A stretch of 64,000 nt of DNA from Aplectana chamaeleonis (taxonomy: Eukaryota > Nematoda > Chromadorea > Rhabditida > Cosmocercidae): the NCBI GenBank assembly GCA_029168955.1, contig JAPDOI010000182.1, positions 682,001-746,000 of the forward strand, written 5' to 3'. Each line of letters opens with the position of its first letter. Position 1 is the first letter of the stretch. The notes beneath the pieces are model-generated. The model saw nothing but the letters and a program-made list of their open reading frames with translations. It did not search any database and had not been told where the DNA came from. The position numbers and the translations under genes are program-made. Of this stretch, positions 32,180 to 43,608 are shown piece after piece.

Positions 32180-33482
32180 CACTTAAGAGACCGCGTGTCC
32201 ACACTGCGCACCCACGGCCGTTTTGCCCCTCGGACCACGTGTCCACACTGCGCACCCACGCCATAAAACTTTTAATATTTTTTATATTTCTCTGGCGTGG
32301 AGTCTTTCTTAATTACGGATAGGTTCCTTATGATGTAGCCTATTTACACTCACAGTGGTCAAGCGTTTTCAGTTTTCCTAGTAAATTTACAAGCATTTCC
32401 GGTAATGGCTTTTTTCGATTTTCGAGCTTCTTTGGCTGGAAATAAATCGTTCCAAACTTGGCTAAGAAAAGGTATCAATGATGCTCATCACGGAACTGAT
32501 GTTCTACAGTTGATTGTCGAAATAGTAGTGCCACCTATTTGAGATAACTGTGGTAGTTCATCGTTCAAAATTTTGCTGCATTGACCTCGAGGGTTATTCG
32601 AGTTGCTGCACAAGGTTCTGGTTTTTAATTTTCAATTTTGAATGAAATTTCCTTCGACTGCGGTATATTAGCCATCGATCAACTTTGTTCAAATTTTCGC
32701 TAAATTTCGAGTGGAGGGTAACTTGGGGGGAAAGGGGTGAAAACCTAGAAATAGATCAGTGCTTAAAATTTTACTGAAATTAAACTACGGGGTATGTTTG
32801 GAGGCGCTGAACAATGAAGTGGTGTATATTTCACAGTTTTCTAAAACTTCGCTGGCGTCTGTGGTTCGTCATCCCTTTGTAAACGCTTCACGTTTTGGTG
32901 CGACTTCGCTCACGTGGCCATTGGGGAGGAGGGGGTGCTGATTATGAATCTGATTCCCATTTTGAGATTTCTGATGAAGTTTCTGTCGGTCGCATCAGAC
33001 AACTTGGTAGATCAAAGTATTTGAATCCGCCGAAAGTTCTACATGAGGTTTATTAGGGCGTCACGAAGGAGAAGTTTGTTCATTTTTCAAATTTCCAATA
33101 CTCCGGGTCGGCCTAGCACGGCTCAATCCTAACCATTAGCTGTAACCTGAAGAAAATTCCAGAAGTCGACAAACAAACGTTTATTTCGTTACCAGCCTTG
33201 TGCATGTAAAGCTGGAATAACTTCCAAAATAAAAAAAAGCAGGTCCGCGAAAGAGCGGTGGATCATTGCTTCACCATGGCCTCACTCCAAATCTCTGTGG
33301 AGCGACATACTCTCAGGCGGAGTAGAAACGGAATACTGGTTGTCTAAGTAAGAAAGCCTGCTCCGATCAAAATGGTTCCCAGCGGACCGCGTGTCCACAC
33401 TGCGCACCCACGGAAACGATTAGCCGTGGAGCGCACCGGTCCGCTGTGGAAATTCGCCGTGGAGCAGGCGGTCTCTTAAGTG
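32180..33482 (+). mobile_element. TTAA-flanked element E2, same family as E1
   Basis: TTAA (32176-32179) | CACTTAAGAGACCGCGTGTC ... GGCGGTCTCTTAAGTG | TTAA (33483-33486). It interrupts the CR1-like frame between codons for HLFN and CPERP; joining the flanks restores the frame. At 1,303 bp it is the uninterrupted relative of E1, inserted in opposite orientation. A terminal segment of about 120 bp is bounded by GCCTGCTCC and GGAGCAGGC. Confidence 0.9.
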
Positions 33483-33486
33483 TTAA

Positions 33487-36400
33487 ATAAATGTGCCGTA
33501 TCATGGCCGACGGTACCGCAGTCCGGACACACATCAGATTTGCTGCTGTCAATCTTGCTGACATAAGACATTAGCATTGTAGAGTGACCACAGCGTAATG
33601 ATGCGAGCGTGCATCTCGCCCTTCTTCCGAGTTGAGACTCTGAGGTGCAGATGGGGGGCGGTATATCTCCTAGTATAGGATTTATGGCCGCCTTGATAAG
33701 ATGACACCGTACGAACTTGGTGTGCTCCTCGCGCAAAAGACGGAGTCGTCCTTGCTGTGAGTCGTGCCATCTTTGCAAATTGACTTTGTTTGGAGCATCG
33801 GCGAATGGCTTCCTTATACTTCTCTCTCTCATGGGGTTTAGCACTCTCCACGACGGGTGATTTGGTTGCTTTATAATGTTAATGCGGAGTTGCTGGGCCT
33901 GGAGCTGACAGTGCTCCTTCACTGGTAATAGACGGGTCTCAGCATGCAGGTGCTCGATTGGGGAACTCCTTGCACATCCGGTGGCGATACGGAGAGCAGC
34001 ATTTTGTACTCGTTGCATCGTTGCCCAAGAGGATTCTGAGACGAGATGCTGCCGAACCGGCGCGGCGTACTCCAGGGCGGGCTGAAGAATTGCCTTATAC
34101 GTTGTGAGTATAGTCTCCTTGCTGCTACCCCACGAAGTGCCGCCCAGGGCCCTGAGAACGTTGAGCTTAGCCTTAACGACTGCCTGCTTCTGCTCGGTAT
34201 TCTTATGAAACTTGAGTGACGGATCGAGCACAAGACCGAGCAGCTTTGGAAAGCGAGCAGCAGGCAATCGGTTTCCATCCCACACGACATCCGGATGAGC
34301 GCTGTGCTCGGATGGGTCCGTCGTGAGAACGGACACTGACGACTTGTCTGCAGAGGTCCTTAGCATCTTGCGGTCGAAAAAGCTCTTCAGTGTGATCAGG
34401 TACTCGTTGATCTTATTGGCGGCCACCTGTAAGTCCCGATCTCGACACATGATTGTTATGTCTTCAGCATACGCGACGACCTTGATGTCCTGTGGAGGCT
34501 CTGGCATATCTTCGAGGTACAGACTGAAGAGGGCTGGCGATAGAACCCCGCCCTGAGGGACTCCAGCTGCCATAGGAATACTGTTGGAGACATGGTTCTG
34601 AAACATGACTCTTGCCCGCCGCCCTTTAATAAAGGCCGATATCCAGCTCTTCTGCCAAGATGGTATTGACGACTCCAGTATGTTGCTTGACAGGACTCCA
34701 AGGTTAACCGTATCAAATGCCTTGGTGAGATCCAACGCAACAGCTACAGTTCTCAATGGCTTGTTAAAGTTGAACCAGTCGATAGCATAGCTGGTAATTT
34801 CTAGCAACGCCGTAGTTGTGGAATGAAGCCTTCTGAACCCATGTTGAAACAACTGCTTCTCGTTGTGCTCCGCTAGATCCTTGACAATGAGCTTTTCGGC
34901 CACCTTGGCGAAAGGTGACATCAAGCTAATAGGACGATATCCCTTTACTGAAGACTGAGGTTTGCCAGGCTTGGGCAACGGGATGACGTTGGCTGTCTTC
35001 CAGTTTTGCGGAATATTGCAAGAGCTGAACGAAGTAATAATCATATCAACGATTAGCGGAAGAATCTCAGTTGGGAGTTTCTTCAGTACAGCAGGACAAA
35101 TGCCGTCCGGACCGACAGCTTTGGAGTTCCGCATGTCCTTCATAATCTTCTCTACTTGCGCCACAGTGAACGCATCGGCCGTGCTCATGAGCGGGAGGCG
35201 GCACAGCTCTCTTACTGTCACTCTATTTTGCGGACCTCGCCTTGTACTCGTGACGAAGAAACTTTTACCGAGAGTGTAAGCGGCTTCCTTTCCTGACTTG
35301 AAAACGTTATTACCGAACTCAATAGTGGAGATGGTGGCTGGCAAGCTCTTTCCCGATAGTTTCCGAAGCACCTTCCAAGTAGCTCCACTGTCCGTCTTGA
35401 AATTCAACTGTTCTGCGAATTTTCCCCACTGTTCTTTCTTGTGCTGGTCGAGATCTTTTCTGATCTCACCATCCAGCTGAGTGACGACAGGGTCTAGATG
35501 GTCAGCTGCTCTTCTGGCATCTCTAGTTCTGATTTTCTGAAGAACTTCTCTGGTGACGTTTGGATAGAACGTCTTAACTCGGCAAACAGGAATAGCCGCC
35601 TTCATGGCCCTGCGAATTGCATCAGATAAGTGATGCTCCTTCTGGTGCACATTGCCATTCCACGGGTAATCAGCCGCTAGGCGTAGCGCAACCTCACTGA
35701 ACAGGCACCAGTCTGCTTGGCCTATATTGAGATAAGAGCGTTGACGAACACCAGAATAAGGAGCAAGAGAGTTTGAGAGATCGATGTGCACAAAGACGGG
35801 AACATGATCACTAGACAATGTTGTTGAGGTAGAGCATGAGCAAGCGTTGGAAAGGTTGGAAGAGACAAGAGTTATGTCTGGGCTAGAAGATCGGCCGTTG
35901 GCAGGGAGACGAGTGGGCTGATCATCGTTTAAGATGACCAAGTCACACTCCTCTGCCCATTCTTCGACGTCTTTTCCTCTAGCGTCAGAATCAAGTGACG
36001 AGCAAAAGGTGTGAGCATTAAAATCGCCCGCGAAGACAACTGAGGAAGAGAGGGAGCAGTCGTTCAGTTGCTTAAGTAGAGGAACAGGATCGTAAGATGG
36101 GGGGCATGAGGTAGTGGGTGGAATATATATGTTGAAAAGAGAAAGGGGTGTTTTAAGAGGGAGATGGATTGGAAGGTACTTGAGAGTACCATCCGTGGGG
36201 GTGTTGGGTATGAGGAGGGAGGGAAGAGAAGATAAAACAGAGGTTGAAACTCCTCCGCCAAGAGCTGACCTTGGAGCATGGAAGGCAGTATAGCCCGGGA
36301 TATTAGGATGAGGACGGGTAGGAGATGGAGAGAGCTTGGTTTCTTGAACCATGATCACGTCTGGATGGTAAGTACGTGCGAAGAGAGAGAGCTCAGAAAG

Positions 36401-36781
36401 TTTGGCACGAAGGCTGTTAAGATTGATATGTACAATGGAAAGGGGGCGATTTGAGGAAGAGGAATCAGAGTTGGTAGGTGAAGAGCATAAAACACAGCGA
36501 AAAGCAGAGTTATGATGCTTCACAGAGCTGAGACCCGAACAGGAGAGATGCACCCACCTTTGGCATCCGAAGCACTGGACGCTGGTATGTCTCCAGTTAA
36601 CATCATTGCCACACGTGGCGCGTAGAAACTTCTGAGCGGGTCCAGGATTCCTCTCCACGCCGGCCCTTAGCAGGAGAATCCGAAGGAGAAACGCGGCCGA
36701 CCAGCACCTCTCCCATGACAAAAACCCTCTTCGCGGAGAGGGTGACGTCGGTTTGCATAGAGGTGATCTTCTTTCCTCCAC
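33487..36781 (-). CDS. CR1-like polyprotein: 2A-like site, PHD-type finger, endonuclease, reverse transcriptase
   Basis: One open frame of about 1,100 codons. Residues 39-48 read RAGVERNPGP, a match to the C-terminal core of 2A ribosome-skipping peptides. Residues 54-100 form a Cys/His finger (CxxC...WVHLSC...CVLC) of PHD type. An apurinic-type endonuclease follows, with HINLNSL, QETK, FAGDFNAH and SSDHVPVF. Then comes reverse transcriptase: VGPDGICP, GYRPISLMSP, LDLTKAFDTVN, GVPQGGVLSPALF and AYAEDITIM. The usual YADD is YAED here, a Glu for the first catalytic Asp. The C-terminus has CPDCGTVGHDTAHLF. The frame is open to the 5' end of the element with no in-frame ATG, so translation must start at a non-AUG codon (a GTG at 36781 is one option) or by another route. 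The last natural codons (CPERPTTLTPMDLWTNP) lie beyond E2, at 32175-32110. Confidence 0.93.
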
Positions 36782-38019
36782 ACTGCCACGGCGTGAACGT
36801 ACGACATCTCGGCAGCTGGAGCAGGCTATTTTACATGATACACATCCATTGTTTTTTTTTCACTCCACCCTCGGGTACAATGGGAGGAAGGCCATGATGG
36901 AGCCACAATCATTCACTTCCTTACGGACGTGGTGAGTTTCAAATTGGGAAGTTATTTGAACTTTACACGGTCAAGGTGCCTTGAAACACGACTTCTCCCA
37001 AATTTTCGGGCGTGTTAGCCAGGAATTCAACGTTTTTCTCTTGACTTCTGGAGTTTTCTGTAGGTGACAGCAGATGGTTAGGGCTATACCGTGCGAAACT
37101 AACCTAAAATATTAGAATTTTGAGAAATGTACTGACTTCGGATACATGATGTTCTAATGAGCCTCATGACGAATTTTCGACGGACTCAGAGACTTTGACC
37201 TGAAAAGTTGTCTGTTGAAACCGACGAAAATTCCATGAGAATTTTGGAAATGGGAGTCAGATTTGGGATCAATACACCAGCCCCACCTAAACGACCACCT
37301 GGGCGAAGTCGCAACAAAACCTGAGATGTTTACCAACACATGACAAACGGCAAACGATAGCGATTTCAATGAAAACTGTAGGATTAACACCATTCATTGT
37401 TTAGCACCTGCAAATGTACCTCGTAGCGAAAGTTCAGCAAATTCTGGAGCACTGAACCAACGGCAGGCTTTCAGCCCCATCCCGCCAAGTTACCCTTCAC
37501 ACGGAAATCTGAAATAATGTTGATCATTGGCTAGATTACCGCGGTAATTTCATTGAAAATGGAAAAATAAACAAAAGATTCTCGCGCAGAAAATTGGATA
37601 ACCTCGGGTTCAGAGCAGCAAAATTTTAAACATTGACCTACTACAGTTATCTCGATTAGTTGGAGCTCTGCTTCTCGAAAACCATTTAGGCGACACCAGT
37701 TTTGTGATTAGCATCAATCATACCCCTCTCATCAAAGTTTGGGAGAATTTCTTTTCGAACAAAGAAGCTCGAAAATTCGAAAAATGTCATTTCCGAAGAT
37801 GCTGGTAAAATAACTAGGAAACCTCTAAATGCTTGACCACTGTGAATGTAAATAGGTTACATTATAAAGAACCTAATGGTATTCAATAAAGGCCCCATCT
37901 CCCGAAACTTTAAAAAATATTGAATGTTGTATGCCGTGGGTGCGCAGTGTGGACACGCGGTCCGAGGGACAAAACAGCCGTGGGTGCGCAGTGTGGACAC
38001 GCGGTCCTTTAAGTGTTAA

Positions 38020-38357
38020 AGGCAATGTTCACGATAAAGTGTGGATGTTCACTTTCTTACAGATTATGATAGGTCAAGAGCTTACTGTGACAGCAGCGTC
38101 AGGAAAATTTGCAGAAAAAGACGAGAAGGGACTTTTTTTCACCCTTGCTGACCGGCTGTTTGCGTGCCTTCAATGTATGTTACTGAGTAAAACATGTAAC
38201 TATGGTTGAAACTTCTGAGTAGCTCAATATTTGAAGGATCATAACTCCGTTCCTAGAAGGTCTTGTACGATTCCAAAAACATCATTGGAATCAGCATGGG
38301 ACCGTGTGCAAGACAGGTGAGAAAGCAGAAAAACAATTCCTATCGTGAACACTGCCT
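38020..38357. mobile_element. TTAA-flanked MITE, AGGCAATGTTCACGATAA type
   Basis: TTAA (38016-38019, shared with E1) | AGGCAATGTTCACGATAAAG ... CTATCGTGAACACTGCCT | TTAA (38358-38361). Length 338 bp. Confidence 0.88.
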
Positions 38358-38361
38358 TTAA

Positions 38362-39165
38362 AACGCATGGCGGTCATATCAAGAGTCATCAACAAAGTTG
38401 AAAGATAAATGACTGGCTACATCGCAACCTTGGCCAGCGGAAATAATTAATGTCGACTTATTGTGAGTTGGAAATGAATGGCGTAATAATGGACTAGGGG
38501 ACTGAAGATCGTAACAGATAGCGGTCAGGAGATAAACTGGCAATTGATGATAACATGTGAGGTAAGAGTCATACTTGAAAGGCAGTGGTAGAGCCAGGTT
38601 TGCTTCCCATCACTGCTATTTCGTAGCTTGATCCGCGAATTTATAGCCCATCGAAGAGCTCTGCTACCACTTTTGCCTATTTACTTTAGTTCCTTGTGAA
38701 CATAGGCCACGCCCACATCAAATCTACATTCCACTACAGGAAAAATGATCAACCATTCTCATAAACAGTCTTCTTAGAACTGATAAAAAATTTATAGATG
38801 AATGCAACTCTATTCCTTTCGTTTTAAAACTTTCGATACGCAGAATGTCAGCTATTTGTGAGTGTTGAAAGGCTGGGGCTGCGGCTCCCTCCGTTTCCAG
38901 CTCCCAAAAGCTGCGGCATCCCTCTACGACCATCACAGCGTGACCCTAAACCTGCTTCTTAGGGAACCTCGCAGGGCCATCCTCACCATTTCAAAGATAA
39001 TGAGCGTTTTCTAGTCAATTCTAGTTCGCTGCATCCGAATCTGATATCGAATTTGGCGATACCTCTGAACAAAGTTAAAGGCGTTTTTGAAACTTGGCGA
39101 GAAGGTAGGCGCTTCACACAATTTTCGGGGTGTTCGGAAAAATTCATCCGGATTTGACTCAAAAC
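38362..39165. other. Stretch with no recognised feature
   Basis: Mixed AT-rich sequence with short frames only. Confidence 0.4.
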
Positions 39166-39474
39166 TTCTATAGTCTACAGCAATGTTAGTAGGACCTGGT
39201 GAGGTTGCGGACTCGTCCTAACATACGGTAGTTTGTTAGTGGTATCACTCATTTTTCCGGAACAGCTTTGATAGATCGGTGAGTCTATGTGTTCACCGAT
39301 ACGACCACATCTGTGGAAGCAATGAAAACAGGTGAAAATGTGAGAGCAGAAGCCGAAACTCACCGACCAGTTTTAGTTATTTCGAAAAAATGAGTGATAA
39401 GACTATCAGGCTACAGTATGTTAAGAAGAATCCGCAACCTCACCAGGTCCTACTTCCATTGCTGTAGACTATAT
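39166..39474. repeat. Fold-back MITE
   Basis: TATAGTCTACAGCAATG at 39170 is inverted at the right end (CATTGCTGTAGACTATA). The arms continue with AGGACCTGGTGAGGTTGCGG and its inverse, and with less conserved inner parts (TCACTCATTTTT / AAAAATGAGTGA). Arms of about 90 bases, flanked by TA. Confidence 0.8.
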
Positions 39475-39697
39475 GTGGGGGTGCTTAAGGCGAATATTTA
39501 TTCAATATGGATCCGCTTGTCGATATTCTGAGGTTCACTCTAGGTCACAGTAGGTATAATGCGCAATTGGTGTGCGTAACCCACCAATTGATTTCAAAAT
39601 TCTACAAACGGACCTCAGATTCGTGCTCAGCAACCTCCCCCCCCCCCTCCCTAACAACCACATCTATTATTAATTCGTACTCTCAACTTAGCATATG

Positions 39698-42600
39698 CTG
39701 TACAGGGATCTACCTCCTCGTTGGTGTACGGTGGAAGCGTTCACAGACCCTGTAGGGTTGCCTGGCAAACCTTGGTGTGAACGACGAACAGATCCAAACT
39801 GTCTCCCCCCTAGAATGTCAGCGTCAAACCAGCGCTGAAGCGTTCATGGGGCTCATCCCACGCCCTTGCCCGGCTAAGGATGAGATCTAGGAGACGAATG
39901 CCTTTACGCATCGACATCCAATCAGCTGCCCCAGTCCTCCGCACACCGCGCCCAGCCGTCTACGACGTCGGAAGGTATGGCAACCGGTGAGGGGCGATCA
40001 AATCTCGGAGTACGCAGGACGTTTTATGGAAACGGATAAACTGAACCGGAGAAACACAGGAATCACGACTGTGTACGATTTTGCTCTTTCAACGCCCGAA
40101 CTCTTTCAACTGAAGCGGATCAGGACGTCTTTCTGAGAGCTGCGGATCGAATACTTTACGATGTTATAGCAGTACAGCAGACAAAGACGAACAAAGATTC
40201 CGTGCAGAAATTGAAAGATGGAAGATTGTTGATTCTCGGAAAAAAGTGGAGGGACAGAATGTTGGCGGTGTTGGCTTCTTACTCAACAGCACCATGGCAC
40301 ACACTATGGATTCGCACTTCATCTACTCCCCGCGCCTGGCCGTTTTACGACTCAAGCCCAAAGGACACCCAGCAATCTCTATCATCAACGCATATGCACC
40401 AACATCAGCTGCTGCGGATGATGAGCTCGATGAGTTCTACGGACAACTCGAGGATGTAGTAGCTAAAGAAAGAGGCTTTTACAAGATTTGTCTGGGCGAC
40501 TTCAATGCTGTCCTCGGAAGAGCAGATGGAGAAGGAAGAATCGGATCGTATGGAGGCAACATCAGAAACGATAACGGTTCTCGCCTGGCAGACTTTTTGT
40601 GTAGCGCACGTATGTTCCACGGTAATTCGTTTTACAAGAAGCCCGAGAGTCGAAGATGGGCGTGGAAGTCACCGAACGGAATGACGACCAATGAGATTGA
40701 CCATATTCTCGTTAATCTGCGATGGGCCCTCCTAGACGTCGGCACTGTTCCATCATTCGTGACAGGCTCTGACCACAGAATGCTTCGTGCAAAGCTTCGA
40801 CTTCACAACAACTTTACGAGGAAACATCTTAGTCAGAGATTTTGCAGCAAAGTCCGAACCGTGGATTCAGAAGTGATGCAGCGCAGTGTAGCCGATACGC
40901 AATGGGATGTTTTTGATGATCCCACAGACGATTACGAGGACCTGTGTCGCAAGATAAAGGACGCCGAAAAAAATTCATTGGTTGTAGCAGTGGAACCAAT
41001 TGAGAGGCTGCGCAAGGAGACTAAACTGTTGCTGGAAAAACGCCGCCTGGTACATCTCGATTCGAACACCAGTCACTTGGAACGTGTTACGATCAGCAAA
41101 GTTTGCAGAGCTGAGGTATCGAGCGATTTGAAGCAATATCGAGCACGGAAGTTGTTGGACACCGCGAACCAGAGGAAAAGCATCAGGTTTTGTCGGAGAG
41201 AACTGTTAGATCGCAGAGAACAAGTGTCAGCACTTCGGGATTCCTCGGGTTGCATTTGCACGTCCCGCGCTGGTATGGAAAAAATTGTGGTGGATTTCTA
41301 CAGCACTCTCTTCAACTCAACACTGTCCGTGCCGCGTAGCCCACTACCTGCAATAGCAGATGACCCGCCTCCAATCCTTGAGAGTGAAGTAGCTTTTGCT
41401 GTCAAAGGGATGAAGGAAAACACAGCTACTGGACCAGATGGCATTACAACCGAGTCCCTCAGAGCGGGTGGTTCACCTTTATGGAAAGTTCTTGCGGAAC
41501 ACCTCTCCAGATACCTCGCACAAGGATTGGTTCCCGCGCAGTGGAAATCGTCAAGAACGATACTCCTATTCAAAAAGGGTGATCGGGATGACATCAACAA
41601 CTACAGGCCAATCGCTCTACTCTCAGTGCCGTAAAAGGTCTTTACGAAGATTCTGCTGAACAGGATAGAGAAGGCTCTGGACGACTTTCAGCCCAGAGAA
41701 CAGGCAGGCTTCCGTAAGGGTTACTGCTGTCTTGATCACATTCAGGCGCTATCGCAAATCATTGAACGGAGAAGGGAGTACCATCTACCTCTAGCGCTCG
41801 TCTTCGTGGACTATACCAAGGCATTCGATTCGGTTGAAGTCCCGGCTGTTCTTAACGCTCTCATCCACGCTGGTGTTGACGCTCAGTACATCAGAATATT
41901 GGAACAGTGCAACAACGGAAGCAACACCATTATTCAACTATTCGAGAGGAAACTGAAGGTGTCGATTAGAAAGGGTGTCAGACAGGGAGATACCATCTCG
42001 CCGAAGCTGTTCACGACCGCATTACAAGACGTGATGCGCCACATCGACTGGGACGGCAAAGGTATCCTCATAGACGGGTGCAGACTATCCAACTTGCGCT
42101 TCGCTGACGACATTGTGCTGCTGGGTTCGTCTTCCGCAGAAGTCGAAGGAATGCTTAACGAACTGGACGCTGCAGGAAAAGCGATCGGCCTTACAATGAA
42201 TCTGAGGAAAACCCAAGTGATGCGCAACCAGTGGTGTGACGACAGCCCCATTCGTCTCTCTGGCACTCCCCTACCCACTACGAGCAGCTACGTCTATCTC
42301 GGAAGAGAGCTGAACATGCAAACCGACTTGTCTACGGAGATCGGACGGAGACGACGAGCGGCCTGGTCTGCACTTGGATCGATAGTGGAAGTGACCAACA
42401 AATTGCGGGATGTGAAGACACGAGCACGTTTGTTCGACACCACGGTGCTACCTGCGTTGTGCTATAGAACCGAGACATGGGCGGAAACGAAGGCGACCAC
42501 ACAGGCCATAAGGACAGCTCACAGGGCCTTGGAACGCAGACTACTGAAGACTAATCGTCGTGCCCAGCGAGCTGGTGGCCTACGCAGTGCTGATCTTCGA

Positions 42601-42930
42601 AAGCAGTCGCAGTTAATGAACCCTCTTCTGTTCATGGCCCAGTCTAAACACCGATGGGCAGGACACGTGTTGCGCCGCATGGATGACCGATGGAGCCTCC
42701 GTACAACAGTCTGGTTACCACATGATTGCCACCGGCCTCTAGGCCGTCCTCCCACAAGATGGAACTCTGTATTTTCAGGCAGAGTCAAGACGTTCTGCAC
42801 CGAGCGAGGGCTTCCTGAAAATCACCATCACTGGATGTCCCTTGCTCGGGATCGGTCGAGGTGGTTGAGATGTGGTCCACACGGCGGCGACGCGCAGTGA
42901 AGATGGATCATCAAGGTATCAAGGTAAGGT
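39698..42930 (+). mobile_element. RTE-type non-LTR retrotransposon, 3.2 kb
   Basis: Flanked by AACTTAGCATATG (39685-39697 and 42931-42943), a perfect 13-bp target duplication. The 3' end is short tandem ATCAAGGT/AAGGTA repeats, as is usual for RTE elements. The 5' untranslated part is about 340 bases. It contains one broken polyprotein frame. Confidence 0.95.
40040..42900 (+). pseudogene. RTE endonuclease-reverse transcriptase, one frameshift and one stop
   Basis: The endonuclease begins near 40040 in one frame (CSFNARTLSTEAD, VQQTK). It shifts in a six-A run at about 40236-40241, where one more A would restore the frame. It then continues with NVGGVGF, NAYAPTS, CLGDFNAVLG, EIDHILV and GSDHRMLRAKL. 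Reverse transcriptase follows with TGPDGI, NYRPIALLSV, a stop (TAA, 41632-41634) where a Tyr codon is usual, then QAGFRKGYCCLDHI, VDYTKAFDSVE, GVRQGDTISPKLF and the intact catalytic LRFADDIVLL (42091-42120). The C-terminal RTE segment (LPALCYRTETWAETK) ends at 42900. With only two lesions it is recent. It cannot make the full protein but may still be mobilised by relatives. Confidence 0.92.
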
Positions 42931-42943
42931 AACTTAGCATATG

Positions 42944-43261
42944 GATTCGCTTGAGAAACCGCATTTTCACCAGGTAGATTAATCCTCAATCAATACAACT
43001 CTGTCTAATCTCTGGAACATTTTCGAAGAGCTCTTGATTTCGATGATCACCTACAACGAAACGGTGACTCTGAGATTTTTGGCCGAGATATAGCCGCGAA
43101 CTAGCCAAGAATTAGCCCAACAGGCTCCGCGGCAGCTCCTGGTGGGCTATTTCTCGGCCAAAACTTATTGTTAGAGAAGCCATGAAGAAATATAAATGCT
43201 GATAATTACAATACCCGCACTATAATTTACTCAAAACAAGCCGCAAAAGTCAGTGGAAATA
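42944..43261. repeat. Short hairpin repeat with GGCCGAGA ends
   Basis: At 43062-43175, ACTCTGAGATTTTTGGCCGAGA and, inverted, TCTCGGCCAAAA form the ends. A longer relative lies at 60825-61047 (TTTGGCCGAGATATAGC, CTAATTCTCGGTCAAAA). Confidence 0.6.
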
Positions 43262-43335
43262 GTATAGCTCGACCTTTACAAGGCGTTCGACAGAGTCAAC
43301 CACTTCAAGTTAGCGGCTAAATTGGAGCCAGGCTA
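43262..43335 (+). pseudogene. Reverse transcriptase fragment (motif A) of a decayed non-LTR element
   Basis: The frame LDLYKAFDRVNHFKLAAKLE is the conserved first catalytic segment of non-LTR reverse transcriptases. It starts after a stop and soon loses similarity. The same kind of element resumes with motifs B and C at 54781. The intervening 11 kb is insertion, so I read both as one original copy. Confidence 0.65.
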
Positions 43336-43608
43336 CGGCGCGAGGTGTGATACAACCCAACATTGGCCCGACCCCCACCTAAGTCAAGCGATTTGCTCAG
43401 CCCCCCCTGGGAAAAATGATGGCGACGTCCGGGGGGGGGGAGGTCCTCAATCCCCAATTAATTTTTTATTTTATAGTGAACGAATTTTTAATTCAAGACT
43501 ACATCAAGACCTAATAATGCAATAAATAAATTTTTTCCACGAAAGCAGACTAAATCAACTCCCCTACGACAATGGCACTAAATATTTGTTCAATTGCTGA
43601 ACGTTCAT

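Larger units (their letters stand above)
32061..36816 (-). mobile_element. CR1-like non-LTR retrotransposon, nearly full length
   Basis: Flanked by TGGAGCAGGC (32051-32060 and 36817-36826), a 10-bp target duplication. On the minus strand it begins GCTGCCGAGATGTCG, the same base as in the 5'-inverted copy at 25799, and ends in (GAA)n at 32061. Its 3' part is interrupted by E2 (32180-33482 plus one TTAA). Removing E2 leaves about 3.45 kb with a single long open frame. Confidence 0.95.
31934..38015 (-). mobile_element. TTAA-flanked element E1, split by a CR1-like insertion
   Basis: TTAA (31930-31933) | CACTTAAGAGACCGC ... GCGGTCCTTTAAGTG | TTAA (38016-38019). Without the insertion it is about 1.3 kb: 31934-32060 plus 36817-38015. 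It is homologous, in opposite orientation, to the uninterrupted copy E2 (32180-33482), with matches such as TATTTACACTCACAGTGGTCAAGC and its inverse near 37850. A GTGTCCACACTGCGCACCCA block is doubled at one end. No transposase frame is seen, so it is non-autonomous. TTAA targeting suggests a piggyBac-type mobiliser. Confidence 0.88.

Noticed and set aside
34323..35480. Plus-strand frames opposite the CR1-like reverse transcriptase
   Set aside because: Shadow frames of a long coding sequence on the minus strand.
32180..38015. A 5.8-kb transposon with 1-kb terminal inverted repeats
   Set aside because: The apparent long inverted repeat is two separate 1.3-kb copies (E1 and E2) of one TTAA family in opposite orientation, each with its own TTAA flanks.
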